A stretch of DNA of 64,000 nucleotides, from assembly GCF_001282685.1 (NCBI RefSeq), contig NZ_LN875034.1, positions 117,533 through 181,532 on the forward strand, given 5' to 3'. Position 1 is the first letter of the stretch, and every line of letters starts with the position of its first letter. Of this stretch, positions 16,975 through 26,897 are shown piece by piece. The DNA comes from Niameybacter massiliensis (GTDB lineage: Bacteria > Bacillota > Clostridia > Lachnospirales > Cellulosilyticaceae). A model generated the notes under the pieces. It was not told the origin of the DNA. It saw only the letters and a list, made by a program, of their open reading frames with translations, and made no database searches. The position numbers and the translations under genes are program-made.

Positions 16975-19257
16975 TTAAGGTGTTACTTCGATTTGTGTAG
17001 TCCAGATGATATTGCCTTTATCTTCTAAAGTAAGTGTAAAGGTACCTGGTTCTAGTGTGAATTGCATATTAGCATCCCAAACAGACAGGTCTTCTGAATC
17101 TAAGGCTAAATTGTATCTTCTTGTTTCGTTAGGTTGAACGAATGCCTTGTTGAATGATTTAAGTTCTCTATCACGTCTAATAGTTGATGCTTGATTATCT
17201 TTGATGAAGAGTAAAGGTACAGGAGCACCAACTCTATCACCTGTATTTGTAATGTCTACTGCAAAGGTGAAGCAAGTACCTTTTAACAACTCTGCTTTTG
17301 AAAGTGTAAGTGTATTTGCTGCTACTTCGCTATAGTTATAAGTTGTATAGTCTAAACCTGCCCCAAAGCTAAAGAGCGGTTTTGATTTCTCATTGTGATA
17401 TACCATGGCTGGATAAGATGTTTTGTGGTTGTAGTATACAGGAAGTTGTGCAGCACTATAAGGAATAGATACTGGTAATCTACCTGATGGAGAAATCTTG
17501 CCGAGTAAGATTTCAGCTAAAGCTTGTCCACCTACTGGACCTGGGTAGAAGCTGTATAGTAGTGCATCTGTAGCTTCTGCTATACGAGGAATGGCATAAG
17601 GTCTGCCTGCAATGATGATGGATACAGTAGGCTTATTGAGTGCAAAAATACGTTCTGCTAACTCATTTTGAAGGCCACTAAGTTCAAGATGTGCACAGTC
17701 AACACCTTCACCACAATCCATTTGTAAGCTACCTTCTTCTAAGATTGCAGCACCATTGGTATCAAACTTAGCACCTTTAAAACGGCTACTAGAACCACCT
17801 AAGGCTAAGATGACAAGGTCACATGTGCTAGCAAGCTTAACAGCTTCTTCAAGCTCTTCTTGTGTACCATCCATAATGTTACTACCTTTATGGATGTGTA
17901 ATGCCACATCTTCACCTACAAGTGTTTTAAGGCCAGTGAGTAAAGAGATTCCTTGACTTTCTTTAATAGGTGGTGTGTAGTCCCCAAGTTGGTGATATAC
18001 TTCATCTGCATTTGGTCCAATAACAGCAATAGACTTAACGCCATCTAATTGGAGAGGGAGTATATTATTTTTATTTTTAAGAAGTACAACAGACTCGCGT
18101 GCTAAGTTAAGAGATTGTGGATACTCTTCGTAAGTAAATGTAGGTGTAGCAGTTTCCTCATCAAGGAAAGGATGTTCAAAGAGACCTTGAGAGAATTTCA
18201 GTGTAAGAATCGCTAAAGCAGCTTCGTCGATTTCCTCTTCTGTGATGTAGCCTTTTTCTACAGCTTCTTCAAGCTTTGAAAAACCTACATCCCATAAGCT
18301 CATTGTAACGCCGCTACGAAGTGCAAGGGCACCAGAACGAGCAAAGTCACCTGTAAGTTCGTTGAGACGGTCAACAGCTACACCATCGGCCATAACAACA
18401 CCTTTGAAGCCAAATTCATCTCTTAAAATATCTTTTAGGAGATGGCTGTTAGCATGACATGGTACGCCATCGATTTCGTTGTAGGCAGCCATAACACCAC
18501 TTGCACCTGCAGCAACAGCAGCTTTAGTAGAAGGAAGGTGAATTTCACGAAGTTCACGCTCACCAATACGTGCAGCACTTGCATTTACACCACCAGTGCC
18601 TTCACCTTGTGCACAGAAGTGTTTGATCACAGATAATACACCTTGACTTTCGCAACCGATAACAGCACTTTCAGCCATTCTAGCTGAAAGGTAAGGGTCC
18701 TCGCTATAGCATTCTTCACTACGGCCCCAACGAGGGTCACGAAGAACGTCTAAAGCGGAAATAAGACCAAGGTCTACACCCATAGATTTCATTTGAGCAC
18801 CACATACTTTGTAAGCCGCTTCGATGAGTGGAGGGTTAAATGTAGCGCCCATTGATAAGTTAACAGGGAGTAGATAGCCATCTAAGGCTTGATGACCATG
18901 AGGACATTCTGTACTCATAAGCGCAGGAATACCAAAGCGAGAATGACTCATAACGAAGGCTTGTACTTTGTTATAAGCTTTTGGAGCAAGCTCTGTGACA
19001 ATGCCAGTCTCAAAGTCTTTGTTTGCCCAAGGGTCAGCACGGTAAAGGCCATAAAGTGTACCAAGTCCACCGTAGTACTCTACTTCGTCAGTTAAGTGCT
19101 TCGTAAGGATGATCTCATCATCCTTACGTTCATAAGCTTGAAAACCATAAAGTTTTTGATTAATTTGACCTACTTTTTCACGTAAAGTAAGACAAGTTAA
19201 AAGGTCTTGTGCACGCTCAGAAGGTGTAAGTGAGGCGTCTCTAAATTTTTCTGTCAT
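16975..19257 (-). CDS. Glycoside hydrolase family 3, cytoplasmic
   Basis: 760 residues. GH3 of the BglX-type with three parts: (beta/alpha)8 barrel (about 1-340), alpha/beta sandwich (about 370-600) and C-terminal fibronectin-III-like domain (about 650-755). Seen: VIKHFCAQGEG (Lys212-His213), RIGERELREIHLPS, and the nucleophile Asp291 in KGVVMADGVAVDRL, where most relatives have SDW or SDY. No signal peptide. Such enzymes remove beta-linked glucose, xylose or GlcNAc from oligosaccharides; the linkage is not predictable here. Its start shares one base with the stop of the GH38 gene (TAATG), so the two are translationally coupled and probably act on the same glycan. Confidence 0.9.
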   Translation of the reverse strand: MTEKFRDASLTPSERAQDLLTCLTLREKVGQINQKLYGFQAYERKDDEIILTKHLTDEVEYYGGLGTLYGLYRADPWANKDFETGIVTELAPKAYNKVQAFVMSHSRFGIPALMSTECPHGHQALDGYLLPVNLSMGATFNPPLIEAAYKVCGAQMKSMGVDLGLISALDVLRDPRWGRSEECYSEDPYLSARMAESAVIGCESQGVLSVIKHFCAQGEGTGGVNASAARIGERELREIHLPSTKAAVAAGASGVMAAYNEIDGVPCHANSHLLKDILRDEFGFKGVVMADGVAVDRLNELTGDFARSGALALRSGVTMSLWDVGFSKLEEAVEKGYITEEEIDEAALAILTLKFSQGLFEHPFLDEETATPTFTYEEYPQSLNLARESVVLLKNKNNILPLQLDGVKSIAVIGPNADEVYHQLGDYTPPIKESQGISLLTGLKTLVGEDVALHIHKGSNIMDGTQEELEEAVKLASTCDLVILALGGSSSRFKGAKFDTNGAAILEEGSLQMDCGEGVDCAHLELSGLQNELAERIFALNKPTVSIIIAGRPYAIPRIAEATDALLYSFYPGPVGGQALAEILLGKISPSGRLPVSIPYSAAQLPVYYNHKTSYPAMVYHNEKSKPLFSFGAGLDYTTYNYSEVAANTLTLSKAELLKGTCFTFAVDITNTGDRVGAPVPLLFIKDNQASTIRRDRELKSFNKAFVQPNETRRYNLALDSEDLSVWDANMQFTLEPGTFTLTLEDKGNIIWTTQIEVTP

Positions 19258-22200
19258 TATCTAAATACCACCTTATAAGTTTTGATTTCGTATGGTTTGA
19301 TAGTGAATGTGAAAGCATTTTCTTCAGTTGTTAATGCTTCTAATTCATTTTCTAATAAATCACATTCATGAACTGAAACGATAGCATTAGCGAAGTTTAA
19401 TGTAGCTTTTGTACGTTTGTTTTGGTATTCATAAAGACGTACAATGATACCACTACCATCTTCAGCAAGCTTAATAGTTTCAAGTAATACGTTATCTTTG
19501 TTAATGTTAGCAAATGAGAAATCTGTATCGATATTCCCTTTATTTGCTACAAGTACAGGCTGGTTAAGTTTGATCGCTTCTTCTTGAGTATGAGCTTCTT
19601 TCCATGTACCTGTATGTGGGTAAAGTGCATAAGTGAAGAAGTGTTCTTCTTGGTCAGTTGTTGGGTTTGGATCTATACCTGATTTAATGAGTGTAAGGCC
19701 AAGGTCTGTATCTTTGATAGAGTGACCATATTTACAATTATTAAGTAAACTTACCCCATAGCCACCTTCAGATAAGTCAACCCATTTATGTGCACATGAC
19801 TCGAATCTTGCTTGATCCCAACTTGTATTTTCATGTGTTTTACGTGTTAGGTTACCAAACTGAATGTCAAATGTAGCTTCATCTGTGTGAATATCTAATG
19901 GGAAGTGAACTTTAAGTAGGTGTTGGCTTTGCTTCCAATCTACATAAGTTTCGAAGTCGATACGTCTAGAATCTGCATAGAAGTGGATACTTTGACGGAT
20001 GATAGAGTCTACAAATGGTCTTTCGATTTCAAGAGTAGCACGTACAGGACCTACTTCTGTCCAGTTCATGCTTGTAAGCTCTGTAACTTCCCAGAATTTT
20101 TGTTTGTAGTAAATGTCGATATCCCAGTTGTCGTAGCACATTGGCATATCTTCGTATACCTTCATGACATTACCTTTTTGTCCTTCAAGAATAAGCTCGC
20201 GGTCATTTTCTTTGTCATAAATAGATGTAAAGAGACCATTAGCATCTAATTGAACACTATAAAATGGTGTATCAATAGAATGATTTGTTGTAGCAAAAAC
20301 ATCTGTAGTAGCTACTGCGTCTTGTGAAAGTGCAAAGCCTTTAAGACCTTTTGATGGTAATGCTTTAACATAAGCTACAGCACCATCTTTTGTTTGTTGA
20401 ACAGGGTATAGAGTACCTTCTTGATCAACAAGAGCAGTAGTAGCGTCTAAGTTTGTAATAGTAGTAGGAAGTGCTACAACAGTATCTTTCACAAAGCCTG
20501 ATGTGTTAGCAAGTGTAATGCCATCACCAGTCCCTACTAATGTGTCCAGGCGGTCATTAATAAGTGTTTCAGTTTGAGCCTTAATATCAGCGTATTCTTT
20601 TGCTGTTACTTCATAAACTTCTTTGATTGAAGTACCTGGTAAAATATCGTGGAATTGGTTAAGAAGCATTGTTTTCCACATAGAATCAAGTTCAGTAGTT
20701 GGGTAGCTTGCACCTTTATCAAGAGCCATAGTACTTAAAAGTTCTAGGTTCATAAGGTTATTTTCATTTTCTCTATTTGAACGTTTATTACGTGCCATAG
20801 AAGTGTAAGTACCACGATGGTATTCAAAGTAAAGTTCACCTGACCAAGTAGAGAGCATATTGCTGTCTTCTACAGTATCTTTTAATGTATCAAAGTATTC
20901 TCGTGCGAAGGCTTGACGTACTTTTGGTGTACCTTTAATACCTTTTTCCATACGAGTAGAGGTTTCAAGCATTGTTCTTGTTGGGCCACCTCCACCATCA
21001 CCATAGCCATAGGCAATAAGAATATCGTTGTTCATATCTTTGTTTTGATAACGCTCCCATGCACCCATAAGTGCATCTGGATGAAGCATACCATTGTATG
21101 TTGTAAAGAAGTTATCAAGAGACTGTCCAACACCAAGGGTTGTAATGAAGTGTGTTAAGATTTCTGTACCATCAATACCGCGCCATTTGAAGGTGTCGAA
21201 TGGAAGTTTATCAAATTGATTCCATGCAAGTTTTGTAGTCATGAAGTAGTCGATACCGCATTTGTCCATGATTTGAGGAAGTGCAGCTGAATAACCGAAT
21301 ACATCAGGTAACCAAAGGATACGGTTATCTACACCAAACTCTTCTTTGAAGAAACGTTTACCGTGCATGAATTGACGTACAAGTGACTCGCCAGAAGTTA
21401 AGTTACAGTCTGCTTCAACCCACATACCACCTTCTGGTTCCCAGCGGCCTTCTTTAACCTTTTCTTTGAGGCGAGCATAAAGCTCTGGGTAACGTTCTTT
21501 AAGGAAGTAGTAAAGTTGAGGTTGGCTAGACATGAATTTATAGTTAGGGAACTCATCCATAAGCTTAAGTACAGTAGCAAAACTACGCGCTACCTTTTGT
21601 CTTGTTTGAGCAACGGTCCAAAGCCATGCTACGTCAATATGTGTATGACCAATACATGTAGCAATCACTTCATCAAAGCCAGCAAGATCTTCATAGATTG
21701 CTTTTTGAATGAAGTTACGAGCAACTTCTATAGAAGCGTAGAATTCATTACTATATGGTTTTCTAAGATCAACCAGGTTAATGGTATCATTTAAAGCTGT
21801 TTCAATATCTAAACGGACTTTATCACCTTTTGGCATACGATTAAGTGCCCATAAAGGTACTTGAAGATCGTAATAGAGTGCATTGATCTCAGGATTAAAT
21901 TCAGCCATTTCACCGATTAATCTAAATTCACTGTGAATAGTCCCAGTGTAAGATTGTAAATCAATATGATAAGTTTCACCAGCTTTTGCACATTCTGTAA
22001 TAAGCACTTCACGATGGTTCATATCTAAACCTTGAACAATTTCATTGTTTACAAAAAGAAGGAATTGAGGGTTTTTACCGTCGTCCCATTCGTCAATTTG
22101 CGTATGGATAATCATCCAAAGTGATTTGCCATCAAAACTTTCTGGTACTGTAAGTGTTGTTTTGAACCAGTAATGTTTATCTGGACCATACCAGTGCATG

Positions 22201-22367
22201 GTACGGCTGTCGAAGTCTTCCCAGTCTGTCTGTGCTGCATCTGCTTCGATAGGTGTGTTGAAACATCCTGGCTTAACTTGCCAAGTTTCTAAAGGGTTAC
22301 ACTGAACTTTAGAAAGCCTTTTTAATTTTTGGGTAATAATAGTGACTCTTTCTTTTGTGTAGAACAT
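19257..22367 (-). CDS. Alpha-mannosidase, glycoside hydrolase family 38, cytoplasmic
   Basis: 1036 residues, the usual length for bacterial GH38. The catalytic barrel starts with the zinc-binding GHTHIDVAWLW (His243, Asp245). The nucleophile Asp355 lies in WLPDVFGYSAALPQ, and GGMWVEADCNL precedes it. The N-terminal 200 residues form a beta domain and the C-terminal half is the family's beta-sandwich. No signal peptide. The enzyme removes alpha-linked mannose, typically from N-glycan fragments. TAGGAGG precedes the ATG. It is the first gene of a two-gene operon with GH3. The divergent neighbour is a LacI regulator, with tandem GTTTACGTT repeats downstream of the putative promoter. Confidence 0.93.
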   Translation of the reverse strand: MFYTKERVTIITQKLKRLSKVQCNPLETWQVKPGCFNTPIEADAAQTDWEDFDSRTMHWYGPDKHYWFKTTLTVPESFDGKSLWMIIHTQIDEWDDGKNPQFLLFVNNEIVQGLDMNHREVLITECAKAGETYHIDLQSYTGTIHSEFRLIGEMAEFNPEINALYYDLQVPLWALNRMPKGDKVRLDIETALNDTINLVDLRKPYSNEFYASIEVARNFIQKAIYEDLAGFDEVIATCIGHTHIDVAWLWTVAQTRQKVARSFATVLKLMDEFPNYKFMSSQPQLYYFLKERYPELYARLKEKVKEGRWEPEGGMWVEADCNLTSGESLVRQFMHGKRFFKEEFGVDNRILWLPDVFGYSAALPQIMDKCGIDYFMTTKLAWNQFDKLPFDTFKWRGIDGTEILTHFITTLGVGQSLDNFFTTYNGMLHPDALMGAWERYQNKDMNNDILIAYGYGDGGGGPTRTMLETSTRMEKGIKGTPKVRQAFAREYFDTLKDTVEDSNMLSTWSGELYFEYHRGTYTSMARNKRSNRENENNLMNLELLSTMALDKGASYPTTELDSMWKTMLLNQFHDILPGTSIKEVYEVTAKEYADIKAQTETLINDRLDTLVGTGDGITLANTSGFVKDTVVALPTTITNLDATTALVDQEGTLYPVQQTKDGAVAYVKALPSKGLKGFALSQDAVATTDVFATTNHSIDTPFYSVQLDANGLFTSIYDKENDRELILEGQKGNVMKVYEDMPMCYDNWDIDIYYKQKFWEVTELTSMNWTEVGPVRATLEIERPFVDSIIRQSIHFYADSRRIDFETYVDWKQSQHLLKVHFPLDIHTDEATFDIQFGNLTRKTHENTSWDQARFESCAHKWVDLSEGGYGVSLLNNCKYGHSIKDTDLGLTLIKSGIDPNPTTDQEEHFFTYALYPHTGTWKEAHTQEEAIKLNQPVLVANKGNIDTDFSFANINKDNVLLETIKLAEDGSGIIVRLYEYQNKRTKATLNFANAIVSVHECDLLENELEALTTEENAFTFTIKPYEIKTYKVVFR

Positions 22368-22400
22368 GGTATCCTCCTAGAGTGCGAAGTAATATGTTTT

Positions 22401-22440
22401 GTTTACGTTAAGTTTACGTTTTTGTTTAAAATTATTATAT
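22401..22440 (-). promoter_or_regulatory. Putative promoter and operator of the GH38-GH3 operon
   Basis: On the minus strand a TATAAT (plus-strand 22434-22439) lies about 70 bases before the GH38 start; its -35 is weak. Downstream of it two identical copies of GTTTACGTT (22401-22409 and 22412-22420) repeat with an 11-base period, one helical turn. The central CG resembles LacI-family half-sites. The divergent LacI gene is 455 bases away, so it is the natural candidate. The rest of the 22368-22874 gap is AT-rich and shows nothing else I can support. Confidence 0.4.
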
Positions 22441-22874
22441 AATCTTTATTATAATAACTAAATTAGAAATTGTATAGATAAAAAAAGTGATAAAATATAA
22501 GCTTATATACTTAAAAAAATCTTTAAATCTCTAAAAATATAGATAAAATGCCTTATTAACAAGATAAAAGGTGTAAACAGCTTGTAAAGTAGATGTAAAA
22601 TTTATTGATAGAAAGACTATAAAAAGAATGAAAAAAGCATAGAAATCCTATATAATTAATAGGAAATAGACTGAAAATACGCATAAAACTAAGAGCATAA
22701 ATAGGTATATAAACAATAAATGTAAAGTATAAAGATAAAAATGTAAACACAATAAAAAAACTTTCAGTTTTTATAGAGCTTTTGAGTGTTTTTATTGAGG
22801 CTAAGTAAAGAATTCATGTAAACTAAAATAAAGACAACAGCATGAAATTTTGACATTATAAGGAGAGAAGATAT

Positions 22875-23939
22875 ATGAAAGGAATGGGAATGAGTGACAT
22901 TGCTGAAAAAGTAGGTGTGTCGCGTAATACTGTCTCAAAGGTAATGAATGGACGTGGAAAAGTATCTCAGGGGGTAAGATACCAAGTCATTGAAGCAGCA
23001 ATAGAACTGCGCTATCATAAGTTGCCACAAGAACTTTATGAAGAATATATGCTAACTATCAAAAAGGATGAAAAAGAAAAGGTATCTAAAAATATCCTTG
23101 TGATCGCAACATCACCAGACTTTTCAAGCTTTTGGGGACATATGATCAGTGGCATAACAAAAGAATTAGCCGATAGAGAATATAGCTGCTTTTATAATTT
23201 TTTAACTTTTCAACAAGAAAAGGACTTTGAGTTACCACCTATTTTACAAGAGGCAGATATTACAGGTATTATCGCTGTGAACTTATATGATAAGAATGCT
23301 GTAAATAAATTATCACAAGCTAATTTACCTACAGTGTATTTTGATATTCCATTAGGCATTGACCCGATGTCTGTAAGCGCAGATGTAATTGTGGTAGAGG
23401 GTAGAAGAAGTGTACTTAAAATTACAGAAAAACTTATTGAACAAGGTGACAAGATCCTTGGTTTTATAGGTGATACCCAATATTGTAAAAGTATTGAAGA
23501 AAGATGGAGGGGCTTCGTTAGAGCGCATAATGTAGCAGGTATTCCTATCCATAATGAGTATTGCTTCATTAGTAAAGAGCATGGACATTTCTATTTTGAA
23601 CAGCAAGTAGAAGGTACGATTACATCACTTATTGAAGATAAACAACCTTTGCCACAAGGATTTGTATGTGGAAATGATGCCATTGCGCATAAGGTCATTA
23701 AAGTATTAAGACAGCATGGATATAAAGTGCCAGAAGATATTAGAATTTCAGGGTTCGATGATATTCCTTTAGAAGGTGAGGAATCAACATTAACTTCTGT
23801 ACGTACTAATATTCATAACATAGGTAGACGCTTAGCGGAACAGATTGTATGGCGTATAGATAATCCAGATAGAGATTATGAAAACATTAAAATTTATGGG
23901 CAAGTGGAATTTAGACAATCAACCAATAAGAGAAGCTAA
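22875..23939 (+). CDS. LacI-family transcription regulator, paralogue B
   Basis: 354 residues. Helix-turn-helix at the N-terminus (MSDIAEKVGVSRNTVSKVMN), ligand domain from KNILVIATSPDFSSFWG onward, ending in GFDDIPLEGEESTLTSVRTN. AAGGAGAG precedes the ATG. Very similar to the regulator at 14728 over the ligand domain, with identical recognition helix residues ISRNTVSKVMN/VSRNTVSKVMN, so the two may share operators. It lies divergent to GH38 and just 25 bases upstream of the first sulfatase, so it is probably the first gene of the sulfatase operon and controls both directions. Confidence 0.9.
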   Translation: MKGMGMSDIAEKVGVSRNTVSKVMNGRGKVSQGVRYQVIEAAIELRYHKLPQELYEEYMLTIKKDEKEKVSKNILVIATSPDFSSFWGHMISGITKELADREYSCFYNFLTFQQEKDFELPPILQEADITGIIAVNLYDKNAVNKLSQANLPTVYFDIPLGIDPMSVSADVIVVEGRRSVLKITEKLIEQGDKILGFIGDTQYCKSIEERWRGFVRAHNVAGIPIHNEYCFISKEHGHFYFEQQVEGTITSLIEDKQPLPQGFVCGNDAIAHKVIKVLRQHGYKVPEDIRISGFDDIPLEGEESTLTSVRTNIHNIGRRLAEQIVWRIDNPDRDYENIKIYGQVEFRQSTNKRS

Positions 23940-23964
23940 TAGCATAGAACTGGGGGATAAATAT

Positions 23965-25449
23965 ATGAAAAATATATTATTTATAATGGGTGACCAACAT
24001 AGATGGGATTGTATAGGTGCTTATGGTAATAAGATATTGCAAACACCATATTTAGATGCATTAGCACAAGATGGTGTGAAACATACAGAGCACTATACAA
24101 CCTATCCAGTTTGCACACCTGCTAGGTATTCTATTTTAAGTGGGCTATATACACATCAGCATATGGGATGGAGTAATCATTGTACATTGGCAGATGGTAT
24201 AGAAACTTTTCCAAAGATACTTAGGAAAAATGGCTATAAAACAGCTGCAATAGGGAAAATGCATGCCACACCGACATATTTAGATATGGGATTTGATAAA
24301 ATGATTCTATGTGAACAAGATGGTGATGGGCGTTATGATGATGATTATCATAAATATCTAAAAGAGCAAGGTTTATTAGATGAAAATGATTTAATCGATC
24401 AGAGACAAGAATTTAGAGCTAAAGCAGATGAAAAATATTGGGATACTTGTGGGGCTATGAAATCTAATTTAGATGAAAAGCATCATTCTACAACATGGAT
24501 TACAAATCGTGCACTAGAGGAAATAAATTCATGGGGAGAAGGCGGAAATATGATGCTTGTGAGCTATGTGAAACCGCACCATCCTTTTGATCCACCAGCT
24601 CCATACGATACAATGTACAATTCAGAGGAAATAGAGATACTGCCAGGGTATACAGAAGAAGTATCAGATGTAGATTATGAACATGGTTCAGGATATTTTG
24701 ATCATAAAAATCTTACAGAAGATAAGCTGAGACAGGTAACAGCTCATTATTATGGAAGTATTACACATATGGATCATCATATTGGGCGTTTAATAGAAGC
24801 ATTAAAAGCTAAAGGGCTTTATGAAGATACTTTAATCGTTTATACAAGTGATCATGGAGAGTATTTAGGGTTCCACCATATGCTACTAAAAGCTAATTAT
24901 ATGTATGATCCATTAGCTAAGGTACCACTTATTATTAAATATCCTAATAATGAATATAAGGGGGAAATCAATGAGCAAATAAGTTGCAATATTGATCTTG
25001 CTCCAACTTTCCTTACACAAGCTAATTGCCAAATACCATGGACCATGAAAGGGCTTAATTTATCAAACCAAGAAGTGGGAAGAGAAATGACAATATGTGA
25101 AGGCCTTAGAGTAGATATGTGTAATGGTGTTCTTGAAAGATACTATGAATACATGGTAAGAAGCAAAGATTATAAACTTATTATCAGTAAAAACTTCAAT
25201 CATTATAGATTCTTCGATCTTAAAAAAGATCCATATGAATTAAATGATGTAGCAGCAGACTTACAATACAAAGAAGAAATTGAACGACATAAAGCATTTT
25301 TAGCACAAACAATGACATTTGATGCACTCACACCAATCTATTTAAATGAAGAAGAAAAAGTGTTTATAGAAGATAAGAAACCTGATTTAGATAAGCGAAG
25401 AGAAGTAGAGGAATATTTCAAATTAAAAGTGCCTTACGAGAAAGAGTAG
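23965..25449 (+). CDS. Cys-type sulfatase 1
   Basis: 494 residues from the ATG at 23965, which follows CTGGGGG. The longer reading adds 29 residues that overlap the LacI gene. Type I sulfatase of the alkaline-phosphatase superfamily: it removes sulfate esters using a formylglycine made from Cys50 in VCTPARYSILSG (C-x-P-x-R). Metal-binding Asp10-Gln11 lie in MGDQHRWD, and the later TSDHGEYLG supplies more metal ligands. No signal peptide, so cytoplasmic. First of three sulfatases in a row. The formylglycine must be installed by the anaerobic radical enzyme at 30662. Substrate is probably a sulfated glycan oligosaccharide. Confidence 0.93.
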   Translation: MKNILFIMGDQHRWDCIGAYGNKILQTPYLDALAQDGVKHTEHYTTYPVCTPARYSILSGLYTHQHMGWSNHCTLADGIETFPKILRKNGYKTAAIGKMHATPTYLDMGFDKMILCEQDGDGRYDDDYHKYLKEQGLLDENDLIDQRQEFRAKADEKYWDTCGAMKSNLDEKHHSTTWITNRALEEINSWGEGGNMMLVSYVKPHHPFDPPAPYDTMYNSEEIEILPGYTEEVSDVDYEHGSGYFDHKNLTEDKLRQVTAHYYGSITHMDHHIGRLIEALKAKGLYEDTLIVYTSDHGEYLGFHHMLLKANYMYDPLAKVPLIIKYPNNEYKGEINEQISCNIDLAPTFLTQANCQIPWTMKGLNLSNQEVGREMTICEGLRVDMCNGVLERYYEYMVRSKDYKLIISKNFNHYRFFDLKKDPYELNDVAADLQYKEEIERHKAFLAQTMTFDALTPIYLNEEEKVFIEDKKPDLDKRREVEEYFKLKVPYEKE

Positions 25450-25463
25450 GCTAGGGGGAACAA

Positions 25464-26897
25464 ATGAAACAGCCAAACATATTACTCATATTATGTGACC
25501 AATTTCGTTGGGATTGCTTAAGTGTAATGGGGCACCCAACCGTTGAAACACCAAACTTAGATACATTAGCTAATGAAGGTGCACTTTTTACCAATGCTTA
25601 TACGCCAGCACCGAGTTGTGTGCCAGCAAGAGCGAGCCTCTTTACAGGCATGAGCCCTAATCAAACAGGTTTTATAGGGTATCAAGATGGGACAGAGTGG
25701 AACTTCCCTAATATGTTGCCAGAAGTTTTACGTAACTCGGGCTATCAAACGCATTGCGTAGGAAAAACACATTTCTTCCCGCAACGTAAGCATTGTGGAT
25801 TTGAAGGACTAGAGTCTTATGAGGCATGGCAAGTATTTGGTCATCACTATGTTAATGACTACCATGAATGGCTTGCGGACAAGACCGGTAAGGTGATGGA
25901 TGAATTACATCATGGGTTAGATGATAATAGCTGGAATGCTAGACCAAGTACATTACCGGAAGAGTTACATAACAATACATGGGTTGTGACAAAAGGGTTA
26001 GAGTTCTTGAAGAAGCGAGATAGAACAAGACCATACTTCTTAAATTTATCTTTCCATAGACCACATCCTCCGATAGATCCACCACAATTCTATTGGGATG
26101 AGTATATGAAAAAAGAATGTGAACAGGTACCTGTAGGAGATTGGGCAGCTAAACATGATAAACCCGTTAGAGGGCTTGATACTTGGGAAGGTCATTTAGA
26201 TGAGGGGAAATTAAGAAGAACACGCCTTGTTTATTACGCTCAAATTGCTCACATTGATACACAAATAGGAAGATTAATTCGTAGCCTTAAATATCAAGGT
26301 GAAATGCCAGATATGATTATCTTTACTTCAGACCATGGAGAGATGCTCGGTGACCATCATCTATTTAGAAAAACCTATGCTTATGAAGGTAGTGCAGCAG
26401 TGCCATGTATTATATGGACTAAAGATAAGGCGTATAGAAGTAAAGAAGAAACACCAATAGTCTTACAAGACTTATACAGTACTATATTAGGATATGCTAA
26501 TATACCGCAGCCGGATTATGTAGATGGATGCAATTTAATGCCATTATTAAATCATGAGAGCCAAGCTGATGTAGGTAAAAATATATTTGATAGAAAGTGG
26601 ATTCATGGAGAGCATGCAAGGTGCTACAGTCCAGATGAAGCAATGCAATTTATGACTGATGGTAAGACCAAGTACATTTGGTTTACTCATACAGGAGAAG
26701 AGCAATTATTTGACCTTGAAAAAGATCCTTATGAATGTCATGAATGTTCAAAGGATGGAGCCTATAAAGAAGTAATTTTAGAATGGCGTAAGCGAATGAT
26801 AGATTATTTAGCTACAAGAGAAGAAGACCATTTATCAGATGGAAAAGAACTAATAACAGGCCTATTACCTGTTAAGAGAAAGGGGATACATCAATGA
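25464..26897 (+). CDS. Cys-type sulfatase 2
   Basis: 477 residues, GGGGG before ATG, 14 bases after sulfatase 1. Formylglycine site Cys52 in SCVPARASLFTG, metal residues Asp12-Gln13 in LCDQFRWD, FTSDHGEMLGDHH for the C-terminal metal ligands, and HRPHPPIDPP for the substrate pocket. No signal peptide. It overlaps sulfatase 3 by four bases (ATGA), so translation is coupled. Sequence clearly differs from its neighbours, so the three adjacent enzymes probably take different sulfate positions rather than being fresh duplicates. Confidence 0.93.
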   Translation: MKQPNILLILCDQFRWDCLSVMGHPTVETPNLDTLANEGALFTNAYTPAPSCVPARASLFTGMSPNQTGFIGYQDGTEWNFPNMLPEVLRNSGYQTHCVGKTHFFPQRKHCGFEGLESYEAWQVFGHHYVNDYHEWLADKTGKVMDELHHGLDDNSWNARPSTLPEELHNNTWVVTKGLEFLKKRDRTRPYFLNLSFHRPHPPIDPPQFYWDEYMKKECEQVPVGDWAAKHDKPVRGLDTWEGHLDEGKLRRTRLVYYAQIAHIDTQIGRLIRSLKYQGEMPDMIIFTSDHGEMLGDHHLFRKTYAYEGSAAVPCIIWTKDKAYRSKEETPIVLQDLYSTILGYANIPQPDYVDGCNLMPLLNHESQADVGKNIFDRKWIHGEHARCYSPDEAMQFMTDGKTKYIWFTHTGEEQLFDLEKDPYECHECSKDGAYKEVILEWRKRMIDYLATREEDHLSDGKELITGLLPVKRKGIHQ

